From the NCBI GenBank assembly GCA_964519245.1, contig CAZFLK010000027.1:1-49762 (forward strand): 49,762 nt of DNA, in the 5' to 3' direction. Shown here in pieces: positions 9,229-17,294 of the stretch. The DNA is from JAYPEY01 sp964519245. GTDB lineage: Bacteria; Verrucomicrobiota; Verrucomicrobiia; Limisphaerales; JAYPEY01. The position numbers were made by a program, and so were the translations under genes. The notes under the pieces are model-generated. The model was not told the DNA's origin. It saw nothing but the letters and a program-made list of their open reading frames with translations, and ran no database searches. The first letter of the stretch is position 1. Each line of letters opens with the position of its first letter.

Positions 9229-10128
9229 TCATTTGTCCGGCAGCGGCTCCTTGATACGGATGGTGGGCGCGAATTGGTCAGACTCGAAATCAGTCTCGTC
9301 AGTGAAGACCACCTTGATCGTATGGAAGCGATCCGTGCGCCATTGATCTTCATGCAACAACCAATCACGCACGAATTCGGCGACCTTCTTGCGACATTCC
9401 TCGCGAACGAGGCTCATGTGGCGTTTGTCTGCGGCGTAGCGCTGGATGCTCGGCGTGATGCTGCGCTCCAGTTCGGTCATCTGTTCGGTTTCATTGAAGC
9501 GGGCCCAACCGCGCTCCGACCACTTCTGCATGCGGTCGGTGTGAATCGCCGGCGGCTGCGTGGGCTGGAACGCGGGCGCCTCGACCACGCAACTGTGACC
9601 TTCGACATCGAGTTTCCAAGGGCCGACGAGATCGAGATGATAACGATAGGTGACCGGGACGCGGATCTCGGTGGTGGTGGTCCCGAGATAGACCGAATCC
9701 CAAAGCGCCGTCTTCGCCTCGCTGCGCCGGAAGGTCTCCACGGAGCGCATGGTCGCGAGCTCGAGCTTCATGCCGGAGGAGCTCAACTCGGGAATCGCAG
9801 AAGTGAAGGTTTCGGTGATGTAACCGGCATGGAAGCGCTCCGCGACGCGGGCCGCGGCGTCGCCAACGCTGTCGATGGTTTCCTGCACCGCCTTTCCGGC
9901 GGAGACCGCCGTCTCCTTGGCGGCTTTGAGCGCGATCATGTAGCCAAGCAACGCAACGACGCAGGCAAACATGACCGCGATGGGCCATTTGTAGAGATTG
10001 AGGATGCGCACCCATTGGGGGAAACCGGCCAGCGGGTCCCGTTCCTCCGTGTGAGAGAGGACCACCGCCGAACCGTCGCTGGATTCGACCTCCAACCGGT
10101 CGTTCGATTTGTCCGGTTCTTCCGACAT
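9229..10128 (-). CDS. Membrane-anchored protein of unknown function
   Basis: The product (299 aa from ATG 10128) has an acidic cytoplasmic N-terminus, one membrane helix at about residues 47-68 (WPIAVMFACVVALLGYMIAL), a helical Ala-rich stretch, and an extracytoplasmic domain with ITETFTSAIPEL, TTTEIRVPVTYRYHLDL and WKLDVEGHSCVVEAP. The layout of anchor, linker and a beta-rich domain ending in a Trp/Glu-rich helical tail recalls DUF4230-type proteins, but this is only a resemblance by eye. A GTG three codons upstream is a possible alternative start. It stands alone on the minus strand, divergent from the dehydratase gene at 10407. Function is not assigned. Confidence 0.7.
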   Translation of the reverse strand: MSEEPDKSNDRLEVESSDGSAVVLSHTEERDPLAGFPQWVRILNLYKWPIAVMFACVVALLGYMIALKAAKETAVSAGKAVQETIDSVGDAAARVAERFHAGYITETFTSAIPELSSSGMKLELATMRSVETFRRSEAKTALWDSVYLGTTTTEIRVPVTYRYHLDLVGPWKLDVEGHSCVVEAPAFQPTQPPAIHTDRMQKWSERGWARFNETEQMTELERSITPSIQRYAADKRHMSLVREECRKKVAEFVRDWLLHEDQWRTDRFHTIKVVFTDETDFESDQFAPTIRIKEPLPDK

Positions 10129-10193
10129 GAGTGGCACACTAACGGGGATCTCCGCCCCCGGCCATTACAGATTCCGGGCGTGATTTGGAGTTC

Positions 10194-10299
10194 GTAGCGC
10201 AGCCGTCCCGGCTGCGGGTTCTGGCGGCGTCCCGCCGCCATTCTTGCATCGCCGGGCGGGGACGCCCGGCCAACCCGCAGGCGAGGACGCCTGCGCTAC
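10194..10299. repeat. Composite palindromic repeat (four nested modules)
   Basis: The 106-base element starts with GTAGCGCAGCCGTC and ends with GACGCCTGCGCTAC, which pair with each other. Inside are four successive small palindromes, each with GC-rich arms around a GTCC or GGAC core: GCAGCC/GGCTGC, GGCGGC/GCCGCC, GCCGGGC/GCCCGGC and GCAGGC/GCCTGC. It lies in the divergent region between the membrane protein and the dehydratase genes. Shorter relatives occur at 12356-12383 and 45519-45560. This is a dispersed intergenic repeat family of REP type; no coding capacity is seen. Confidence 0.75.
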
Positions 10300-10406
10300 A
10301 ACCGTGAACATTGTCCGTCGTTTCAGCCAGGTCACCTCTGTTTGACGGCGCTCCCGCTGAATTCCTTGCTCCTTTTTTCTCAGGCGAGGCGCTTGAATCA
10401 CGCGCA

Positions 10407-12350
10407 ATGAACGAATTGAACGCCCTCCTGTCCGGCGACGACGCCATATTCGAGATTCGCACAAAGGCCCCCGGGCCGGAGGGCGCGTTGCCCTTGACCG
10501 ACGCCATGTTGAAAGAACGGCCCAGCGGCGACATCTTCGGCATGACTCAGAATGCCGGCATGGGCTGGCGGGCCGCGGAACTGGGCCGCAGACAATTTCT
10601 CATCCTCAGCACCCAGGGCGGCATCCGGGCGGAAGATGGAACACCGATCGCGCTGGGCTATCACACCGGCCATTTCGAGATCGGACTGCTGGCGCAGGCG
10701 GCCGCCAAGGAGTTCAAGGGCCTCGGCGCCATTCCCTTCGCCGGAACGTGCTCGGACCCCTGCGATGGACGGTCGCAGGGGACGACCGGGATGTTTGACA
10801 GCCTGGCCTACCGCAACGACGCCGCCACGGTGTTCCGACGCCTCGCCCGCTCCCTGCCGACTCGGTCCGGCGTCATGGGGGTGGCGACCTGCGACAAGGG
10901 ACTTCCGGCGATGATGATGGCTCTTGCCGGCCTGCCGGACCTCCCGACGATACTTGTTCCCGGCGGGGTCACACTTCCGCCGGAGGTGGGCGAGGACACT
11001 GCGATGGTGCAAACCATCGGCGCGCGCTATTCCCATGGAATGCTTTCCCTGCAGGAAGCCGCCGAAGCCGGTTGCCGGGCGTGCGGCTCGCCGGGCGGCG
11101 GATGCCAGTTCCTCGGAACGGCGGCGACGGCTCAAGTGGTCGGCGAAGCATTGGGCCTTTCCCTGACGCACTCGGCCCTCGCGCCATCAGGCGAGCCTGT
11201 CTGGACGGACATGGCCGCCCGTTCCGCCCGTGCATTGGCATCCCTGGATGAACGCGGCTTGAGAACGCCCGATATGCTGACTGACGCGGCGGTTCTCAAC
11301 GCGATGGTCGTCCATGCCGCGTTCGGGGGCTCAACCAACCTTCTCCTGCACATCCCAGCCATCGCGCATGCGGCCGGCCTGCGGCGCCCCGAAGTCGAAG
11401 ATTGGATTCAAGTAAACAGCGAGACCCCGCGCCTGGTCAGCGTCCTGCCCAACGGGCCGGTGCACCACCCCACTGTGCGTGTCTTCCTGGCCGGCGGCGT
11501 TCCCGAGGTCATGCTGCATTTGCGGGACCTGGACTTGCTGGATCTTGACGCGCTGACTGTGACGGGCCAGTCACTCGGCTCGAATCTCGATTGGTGGGAG
11601 TCCTGCGAACGTCGACAACGCTTTCGCGCCATTCTGCAGGAACGCGACGGAATCAATCCGGACGAGGTGATCATGTCGCCGGATCAGGCCCGGGAACGCG
11701 GACTCACCAGCACTGTGACCTTTCCGCGAGGCAACATCTTTCCCGAGGGCGCCGTCATCAAGAGCACCGCGATCGACGCGTCTGTCGTGGAGGAGGACGG
11801 CGTCTTCCGCATGGAGGGGCCGGCGCGCGTGTTCACGAGCGAGAAGGCCGCCATTGCCGCCATCAAGAGCGGCGCGATCAAAGCGGGCGATGTGATGATC
11901 CTGACCGGCATCGGTCCGACCGGCACTGGAATGGAGGAAACCTACCAGGTGACCTCGGCATTGAAATACCTCCCCTTCGGCAAGCGGGTCGCCTTGATCA
12001 CCGACGCGCGTTTCTCGGGCGTTTCCACCGGCGCCTGCATCGGCCATGCAGGACCCGAGGGACTGGCCGGAGGGCCTATCGGAAAACTGCAGGACGACGA
12101 TGTCATCCGGATTGAGATCGACCGCAACACCAACATCGGTTCCGCCAACTTCGTGGAATCCGCCGGGAAACGCTTCTCACCCGAAGAAGGCGCCGCGATC
12201 TTGAACCAGCGTCCTTTGCGTTCCGATATGGCCCCCAATCCCGAACTTCCGTCCGACACTCGCTTGTGGGCGGCCCTGCAATCCGCGAGCGGAGGGACCT
12301 GGGGCGGCTGCGTGTTCGACGTGGATTCCATTCTGGACGCGTTGGGGTGA
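10407..12350 (+). CDS. yjhG: IlvD/Edd-family sugar-acid dehydratase, YjhG/YagF (D-xylonate dehydratase) type
   Basis: The product (647 aa) follows Escherichia coli YjhG/YagF closely along its length, including IRTKAPGPEGALPLT, RPSGDIFGMTQNAGMGW, SDPCDGRSQGTTGMFDSL, VATCDKGLPAMMMAL, GSPGGGCQFLGTA, FGGSTNLLLHIPAIAH, KSTAIDASVVEEDG and ARFSGVSTGACIGH. These include the three cysteines that carry the iron-sulfur cluster in the IlvD/Edd family. The expected reaction is dehydration of D-xylonate or a similar aldonate to the 2-keto-3-deoxy acid. ATG 10407 gives the family's normal start; the frame opens from 10311 but that part overlaps the repeat-rich leader. No other pentonate genes are nearby, and the gene is bracketed by two members of one repeat family. 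Confidence 0.87.
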   Translation: MNELNALLSGDDAIFEIRTKAPGPEGALPLTDAMLKERPSGDIFGMTQNAGMGWRAAELGRRQFLILSTQGGIRAEDGTPIALGYHTGHFEIGLLAQAAAKEFKGLGAIPFAGTCSDPCDGRSQGTTGMFDSLAYRNDAATVFRRLARSLPTRSGVMGVATCDKGLPAMMMALAGLPDLPTILVPGGVTLPPEVGEDTAMVQTIGARYSHGMLSLQEAAEAGCRACGSPGGGCQFLGTAATAQVVGEALGLSLTHSALAPSGEPVWTDMAARSARALASLDERGLRTPDMLTDAAVLNAMVVHAAFGGSTNLLLHIPAIAHAAGLRRPEVEDWIQVNSETPRLVSVLPNGPVHHPTVRVFLAGGVPEVMLHLRDLDLLDLDALTVTGQSLGSNLDWWESCERRQRFRAILQERDGINPDEVIMSPDQARERGLTSTVTFPRGNIFPEGAVIKSTAIDASVVEEDGVFRMEGPARVFTSEKAAIAAIKSGAIKAGDVMILTGIGPTGTGMEETYQVTSALKYLPFGKRVALITDARFSGVSTGACIGHAGPEGLAGGPIGKLQDDDVIRIEIDRNTNIGSANFVESAGKRFSPEEGAAILNQRPLRSDMAPNPELPSDTRLWAALQSASGGTWGGCVFDVDSILDALG

Positions 12351-12355
12351 CCGTC

Positions 12356-12383
12356 GTAGCGCAGGCGAGGACGCCTACGCTAC
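12356..12383. repeat. Short member of the GTAGCGC palindromic repeat family
   Basis: A 28-base near-perfect palindrome from GTAGCGCAGGCG to CGCCTACGCTAC, placed five bases after the dehydratase stop codon. It matches the outer arms of the composite element at 10194-10299 on the other side of the same gene. As a hairpin it could act as a 3-prime end, but no T-run follows. Confidence 0.75.
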
Positions 12384-12437
12384 CGCTCCAGCCCGCATTC
12401 GCCTTGCACTTCGAAACACCCACCCTAAGCTCCGCGC

Positions 12438-13367
12438 GTGCCCGACCCGAATCCCGAACCCATTTCCGCCAGCACCGGCGTCTGCGCCGTGCTAGGCCAC
12501 CCGATCCGACATTCCGCATCGCCCGCCATGCAGAACGCCGGCATCGGTGAATTGGGACTGGATTGGCGATATGTGGCGTTTGAAACCCATCCCGACGATC
12601 TCAAGGCGGCGATCGAGGGCGCGCGCGCAATGCGCTATATCGGCCTCAATCTGACCGTGCCCCACAAACTGCTTGCGGTGGATTTGATGGACGAACTCGA
12701 CGAGTCGGCCCGGACCTGGGGCGCGGTGAACACCGTCGTGTTCGAGGGACGCGGCGCATCCGGGGAATGGCGACCGCTGGGGCAATGGGCGGGCGGCCCG
12801 ATCGAAGAGGTCCGCACCCGCGGCTACAATACCGACGCCGACGCCATCACGCGTTCGCTGCGTGAGGATTTGGACTGCGAGCCGAAGGGGTCCCAGGTCC
12901 TGCTGCTGGGGGCAGGCGGGGCCGGTCGCGTCGCGGCCTTGAAGCTGGCGGCCGAGGGCGTCGACCGACTGTGGCTGGTCAATCGCACGGAGTCCAAGGC
13001 GGCGCAGTTGGCCGAGGAGATTCGCGCGGCGCATCCGACCGTGGAGGCGCTTGTCGGCTATCCCTCGACGGACAACAAGTTGGATCTCATTCTGAACGCG
13101 ACGTCCCTCGGCCTGAAGCCGGACGATCCGTCCCCGTTGGACGCTTCGCGTTTTCCAATCTGCCAGGCGCGCGCGGTCTTCGACATGGTTTACCGACCGG
13201 ACAGGACGGCGCTGTTGCAAGCCGCCCAAAGCGCCGATTGCCGGATTGCGGATGGAACCGGCATGCTGCTGTGGCAGGGCGTGAAGGCGCTGGAAATCTG
13301 GTCGGGGAAGCGCGCGCCGGCGGACGCCATGCGCGCGGCCCTGCAACGTCATTTGCGAAACGCTTGA
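12438..13367 (+). CDS. aroE: Shikimate dehydrogenase
   Basis: The product (309 aa, GTG start) reduces 3-dehydroshikimate to shikimate with NADPH. Substrate-site motifs are GHPIRHSASPAMQN at the N-terminus and NLTVPHK, whose lysine is catalytic. GYNTDADA carries the conserved Asn and Asp. The NADP domain has GAGGAGRVAALKL and the NRTESKA recognition loop. NATSLGLKP and DGTGMLLWQG complete the family pattern. A short insertion (FEGRGASGEWRPLGQWAGGPIEEV) lies before the GYNTD motif. aroC lies 1.4 kb away on the opposite strand, so two steps of the chorismate pathway are close together but not in one operon. Confidence 0.94.
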   Translation: MPDPNPEPISASTGVCAVLGHPIRHSASPAMQNAGIGELGLDWRYVAFETHPDDLKAAIEGARAMRYIGLNLTVPHKLLAVDLMDELDESARTWGAVNTVVFEGRGASGEWRPLGQWAGGPIEEVRTRGYNTDADAITRSLREDLDCEPKGSQVLLLGAGGAGRVAALKLAAEGVDRLWLVNRTESKAAQLAEEIRAAHPTVEALVGYPSTDNKLDLILNATSLGLKPDDPSPLDASRFPICQARAVFDMVYRPDRTALLQAAQSADCRIADGTGMLLWQGVKALEIWSGKRAPADAMRAALQRHLRNA

Positions 13368-13404
13368 ATAGTCAACGCGATCCGGCCCACCTGAAATTCA
13401 CCTG

Positions 13405-14544
13405 ATGCTCGAAGATCTGATCAACCCGCAATACTGGCATTCCGTTCCGTTTCATTATTGGACGGCGGTGTTCTTCATTTTCGGTTCGATCTGGGGGAGT
13501 TTTCTCAATGTCTGCATCCACCGCATGCCGTTGGGTCTCAGCGTGGTCAATCCGCCGTCGCACTGCCCTTCCTGCGAGTATCAGATTCCATGGCATCAGA
13601 ACATTCCGCTGGTCTCGTGGCTCCAATTGGGCGGCAAGTGCGCCAATTGCGGCTCCGGCATCTCGGCCCGCTACTTTCTGGTTGAGTTGCTGACCGGGAT
13701 CGCATTCTTGTGCGCCTGGATCGCCTTCGGACCCGCGTCCCCGCTGCTGGCGATGGCCAACTGCGTGGTGTTGGCGGGCTTCATCTGCGCCACCTTGATC
13801 GACTTCGAGCACTTCATCATTCCGGATGAGATCACCCTTGGCGGCGTGGGCGTCGGTTTCATTGCCTCGGCCCTGATCCCGTCGTTGCACCAGGCCAGCG
13901 GAGCCGTTCCGGCTCTGGGCCAGAGCCTGCTCGGCATCGTTGTCGGCGGGGGCGTTGTCTACGCCATCCTCCGGATGGGCAAGTGGATGTTCGGCAAGAA
14001 ACGCGTGAACCTCGAACCCGATTCGAAGCTGACCTTCACCGACGTCAGCCTGTTCCTGCCGGGGGAGGAGATTCCCTACGACGAGTTGTTCTATCGCAAG
14101 TCCGACTTCATCGGTTTCCGGGCGAAGCGCCTCGAGCTGGCCGATCGCTGCTACGTTGACGCGCCGGTTCGACTGACCCAGAACGCGCTGATCATCGGCG
14201 AGGAGACATTGGATCCGGAGCCGGTCCGGTTCATGGAGGTCGTGACCGACGAAATCATCCTGCCGCGTGAGGCGATGGGGCTGGGCGATGTAAAGTTCAT
14301 GGCGGCGATCGGCGCCTTCATGGGTTGGCAGGCCACCCTCTTCACGCTGATGTTCAGCTCGGTGATTGGTTCGTTTGTCGGCGTCGGCCTGATTGCGATC
14401 GGAAAACGATCCTGGTCCGCGCGGATACCCTACGGCCCCTACATTGCGCTGGCGGCGATCATCTGGATGTTTCTCGATCCCGGGACCCAGGCTTTCTGGC
14501 GCGGCATCCTGGGCGGCTACGCGGGCGCACTCGACGGCGGCTGA
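13405..14544 (+). CDS. pilD: Prepilin leader peptidase / N-methyltransferase with an internal insertion
   Basis: The product (379 aa) is a polytopic aspartic protease of family A24 that cleaves and methylates type IV pilin or pseudopilin precursors. The N-terminal domain has the two zinc-type pairs CPSC (54-57) and CANC (79-82) and the motif GSFLNVCIHR. Catalytic aspartates are expected in LIDFEHFIIPDE (D133) and in GLGDVK (D295). Between residues about 195 and 288 there is an extra hydrophilic segment not found in ordinary PilD proteins, so this protein is about 100 residues longer than usual. No pilus genes are in the window. It starts 37 bases after aroE and may be co-transcribed with it. 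Confidence 0.9.
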   Translation: MLEDLINPQYWHSVPFHYWTAVFFIFGSIWGSFLNVCIHRMPLGLSVVNPPSHCPSCEYQIPWHQNIPLVSWLQLGGKCANCGSGISARYFLVELLTGIAFLCAWIAFGPASPLLAMANCVVLAGFICATLIDFEHFIIPDEITLGGVGVGFIASALIPSLHQASGAVPALGQSLLGIVVGGGVVYAILRMGKWMFGKKRVNLEPDSKLTFTDVSLFLPGEEIPYDELFYRKSDFIGFRAKRLELADRCYVDAPVRLTQNALIIGEETLDPEPVRFMEVVTDEIILPREAMGLGDVKFMAAIGAFMGWQATLFTLMFSSVIGSFVGVGLIAIGKRSWSARIPYGPYIALAAIIWMFLDPGTQAFWRGILGGYAGALDGG

Positions 14545-14571
14545 GACAATCCCAAGGCGACCCGGCGCGCT

Positions 14572-14596
14572 GACAGGATTCTTACGGTGTCCTGTC
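14572..14596. terminator. Possible stem-loop between convergent genes
   Basis: GACAGGA (14572-14578) and TCCTGTC (14590-14596) form a 7-base-pair stem with an 11-base loop, 28 bases after the prepilin peptidase stop and between two convergent genes. There is no T-run, so termination is only a suggestion. The rest of 14545-14733 shows nothing else recognisable. Confidence 0.3.
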
Positions 14597-14733
14597 GGAC
14601 CGCTGACATGGATTCCTGGAATCAGGAACAGGGCGGCGACAACATGAAGCCTGGCGGTTCTACAGACCCGCAGCTTCAACCCGCATCGGATGCCATGAAC
14701 GCGTCGAGAAGCGCCGCCAGCCTTGCGGTCTCG

Positions 14734-15816
14734 TCATTCCCCGCATTGCGCCCGGTGACGCAAGGCGTGGTCGACCAATGTCAACGCGGTCATCGCTTCG
14801 ACGATCGGGACGGCGCGGGGCAGGACACAGGCATCATGGCGTCCCCGGCCTTTCAAGGTCGTGTTCCTGCCTTCATTGGAAACCGTTTCCTGCGGGTGCA
14901 TGACCGTCGCCGTCGGCTTGAATGCCACGCGGAAGAAGATGGTTTCCCCATTGCTGATGCCGCCCTGCACGCCGCCTGAGCGGTTGGTCCTGGTCCGGAC
15001 CTGTCCGCGGCGCATGCGGAACGCATCGTTGTGCTCCATGCCGGTGAGCCTGGTCCCCTCGAACCCGGAACCGATTTCAAATCCCTTGGTCGCCGGCAGG
15101 CTGAGCATGCCTTTGGCAAGATCGGCTTCCAGTCGGTCGAAGACGGGCTCGCCCCAGCCCGCCGGAACCCCGCGGGCGACGCCCTCGATAATGCCGCCCA
15201 CGCTGTCGCCTGCCTTCCGTGTCTTCTCGATCAACCGGATCATCTTCTCGGCCGCTTTCGAATCAGGACACCGGACCATGTTCGCTTCGACCTGCTTGAG
15301 CTTCACTTTCTCCGGATCCACCTCGCCGACGACGTTCTGCACCTGTTTCACATAGGCCAGGACCTCGACGCCGAACTGCTCTTTGAGGATCTTCTTGGCA
15401 ATGGCGCCGGCGGCGACACGGCCAATGGTCTCCCGCGCGCTGGTGCGTCCGCCTCCCTGCCAGTTGCGAAGGCCGTACTTGGCGTCGTAGGTATAGTCGG
15501 CGTGGGACGGCCGATACTTCACCGCCATTTCCTCGTAGGCGGAGGAGCGGGCGTCCTTGTTGCGGACCAGCATGCTGATCGGCGTGCCCAAGGTCTGGCC
15601 TTCGAAGGTGCCGGACAGGATTTCGACCGCGTCCGCTTCATTGCGCGGGGTGACGATTTTCGACTGCCCGGGCCGACGCCGATCCAGGTCGGGCTGAATG
15701 TCGGCTTCGGTCAACGCCAATCGCGGCGGGCAGCCGTCGACAATCACGCCAACGCCGCCGCCGTGGGATTCGCCGTAGGTTGTGATGCGAAACAGATGCC
15801 CGAATGTGTTGCCCAT
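14734..15816 (-). CDS. aroC: Chorismate synthase
   Basis: The product (360 aa) performs the last common step of aromatic biosynthesis, converting EPSP to chorismate with reduced FMN. The N-terminus MGNTFGHLFRITTYGESHGGGVGV is diagnostic and fixes the ATG at 15816, although the frame stays open to 15873. Other signatures are RRRPGQSKIVTPRNE, the GGRTSARETIGRVAAGAIA motif, GVPAGWGEPVFDRLEADLAKGMLSLPA and NRSGGVQGGISNGE. The length is normal for the short bacterial form. The gene starts 55 bases beyond the terminator of the ribosomal operon on the same strand, so it probably has its own promoter in that gap. Confidence 0.96.
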   Translation of the reverse strand: MGNTFGHLFRITTYGESHGGGVGVIVDGCPPRLALTEADIQPDLDRRRPGQSKIVTPRNEADAVEILSGTFEGQTLGTPISMLVRNKDARSSAYEEMAVKYRPSHADYTYDAKYGLRNWQGGGRTSARETIGRVAAGAIAKKILKEQFGVEVLAYVKQVQNVVGEVDPEKVKLKQVEANMVRCPDSKAAEKMIRLIEKTRKAGDSVGGIIEGVARGVPAGWGEPVFDRLEADLAKGMLSLPATKGFEIGSGFEGTRLTGMEHNDAFRMRRGQVRTRTNRSGGVQGGISNGETIFFRVAFKPTATVMHPQETVSNEGRNTTLKGRGRHDACVLPRAVPIVEAMTALTLVDHALRHRAQCGE

Positions 15817-15870
15817 AAGGAGGGAGAGGTTGCGGGAAATGACGTCGTCGGTCAATCGCGCCCGAACCAA

Positions 15871-15908
15871 CACAAAACAACCGCCGCCCTTGCGGACGGC
15901 GGGTTGTG
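15871..15908 (-). terminator. Rho-independent terminator of the prs-rplI operon
   Basis: On the minus strand a GC-rich stem (ACAACCCGCCGTCC, loop GCAA, GGGCGGCGGTTGT) with one bulge is followed by TTTTGTGTT. It lies 30 bases after the rplI stop codon and before aroC, exactly where the ribosomal operon should end. Confidence 0.75.
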
Positions 15909-15937
15909 TGAAATCGAATCGCGCTGAAGAGCTGTGA

Positions 15938-16441
15938 TCAGGCCGCGGCGGTCGCCGCGGCGGCTTCCTCTTCCTGCGGCGTCGGGTTCAGGCTCTCGAC
16001 GTTCACCCTGAGCGTGCAGGTGACCTCGCCATGCAGCCGGAGCTCCACTCCGTGCTCGCCTGTGTGGCGAATCGGATCCGCCAGATGGATCTGCTTCTTG
16101 GTCAGGTGCACGGCGAACTGATGCTCGAGTTCGTCGAGCACCATGGCCGAAGTGACGGAGCCGAACATCTTGCCGTCGTCGCCGGTCCGGACCTTGATGG
16201 TCAACATGAGCTTGGCGACGCTCTTCGCCAATTCCTCGGCGTCCTTGAGCTCCTTCGCTTCACGCTCGGCGCGGCGTTGCTGCAGCGCGTCCAATTGGCG
16301 CTTGTTGGCCCGGGTCACGGGAACAGCGAGTCCTTGCGGAATGAGATAATTACGGGCGTATCCCGGGGCCACCTCCACGGTGTCGGCCTCGCCGCCCAGG
16401 CTTTCCACATGCGATGTCAGAATTACTTTCGTCTTAGCCAT
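15938..16441 (-). CDS. rplI: 50S ribosomal protein L9
   Basis: The product (167 aa) has the L9 N-terminal domain with VILTSHVESLGGEADTVEVAPGYARNYLIPQGLAVP, the long connecting helix rich in Ala, Glu and Arg (about residues 45-75), and the C-terminal domain with GKMFGSVTSAMV. It ends in a Glu/Ala-rich tail beyond the usual length. It is the last gene of the operon and is followed by a terminator. In many bacteria rpsR lies between ssb and rplI, but here only 55 bases separate them. Confidence 0.96.
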   Translation of the reverse strand: MAKTKVILTSHVESLGGEADTVEVAPGYARNYLIPQGLAVPVTRANKRQLDALQQRRAEREAKELKDAEELAKSVAKLMLTIKVRTGDDGKMFGSVTSAMVLDELEHQFAVHLTKKQIHLADPIRHTGEHGVELRLHGEVTCTLRVNVESLNPTPQEEEAAAATAAA

Positions 16442-16496
16442 GATATGTCAGGGTTGAAATGGTTCTCGTCAAACCGGGTCCAGACCGGTCGTCAAA

Positions 16497-16973
16497 TCAA
16501 AAGGGAACATCGTCGTCCTCAGGCAGTCCGTCGTCATGAACGGGAGGCGGGACCGGACGCCCCTGGGCCGGGGCCGCCGGGCGCGATTGCGGAGCGGTTT
16601 GCTCGAATGGATCGGAGGTCTCGCCGCGGTTGCCGCCGCCGCCGCCGTCCATGAAGGAAAAGGATTCCAGGACGACGCGCATCTGACTGCGTCGCTGACC
16701 GCTTTGCTTGTCCTCCCATTGGTCCAGCCGCAGGCGACCTTCAACCAACAACGGACGGCCCTTCTTCAAATACTGGGCGACCACCTCGGCCTGCCGACCA
16801 AAGGCGTCGACATCAACGTAGGTGACCTCCTCCTGCATCTCGCCAGCGTCGTTCTTCCAGCGACGATTCAACGCCATGCCAATACGCGCGATCGCCGTGC
16901 CCTTGGGCGTGTAGCGCAGCTCGGGATCGCGGGTGAGATTCCCGGCGATGATGACCTTGTTGAAGCTGGCCAC
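16497..16973 (-). CDS. ssb: Single-stranded DNA-binding protein
   Basis: The product (158 aa, GTG start) has the OB-fold beginning FNKVIIAGNLTRDPELRYTPKGTAIARIGMALNRRW, followed by VDVDAFGRQAEVVAQYLKKGRPLLVEGRLRLDQWED. A Gly- and Pro-rich linker leads to the acidic tip DDDVPF, the conserved tail that binds repair and replication partners. It starts six bases after the rpsF stop, inside the ribosomal operon, as in many bacteria. It protects single-stranded DNA in replication, recombination and repair. Confidence 0.96.
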   Translation of the reverse strand: MASFNKVIIAGNLTRDPELRYTPKGTAIARIGMALNRRWKNDAGEMQEEVTYVDVDAFGRQAEVVAQYLKKGRPLLVEGRLRLDQWEDKQSGQRRSQMRVVLESFSFMDGGGGGNRGETSDPFEQTAPQSRPAAPAQGRPVPPPVHDDGLPEDDDVPF

Positions 16974-16979
16974 GACGGA

Positions 16980-17294
16980 CTAGGCGGTTGGCGCGGCGGC
17001 GGGCTCCGCCGGCGCGCTGGTGAAAATGACACGAAAGACCAGATCGCTCAGGTTGTACTTCGCGTTGAGCTTGGCGATCGCCTCGGCCGGAACCTCAAAC
17101 GTGATGTTCACGTAGAAACCCGACTGGTTCTTCTTGTTGGCGACCCTCGCGAAGTTGCGTTTGTCCATCTTCTGGACGTTGTCGATCCGTCCGCCCTCGG
17201 CGACGATCTCGGCGGAGACCTTCTCGATGGCCTCTGGGATGCCCATCTCCTGGGCGGCGCTATTCAAAATAAACAAGCCTTCGTACTTTCTCAC
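16980..17294 (-). CDS. rpsF: 30S ribosomal protein S6
   Basis: The product (104 aa, GTG start) begins RKYEGLFILNSAAQE and contains GGRIDNVQKMDKRNFARVANKKNQSGFYVNITFEVP, the S6 ferredoxin-like core. A short Ala/Pro tail follows. The start overlaps the pth stop by four bases (GTGA), so the two are translationally coupled. S6 normally pairs with S18 on the ribosome platform, but the S18 gene is not beside it here. Confidence 0.95.
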   Translation of the reverse strand: MRKYEGLFILNSAAQEMGIPEAIEKVSAEIVAEGGRIDNVQKMDKRNFARVANKKNQSGFYVNITFEVPAEAIAKLNAKYNLSDLVFRVIFTSAPAEPAAAPTA

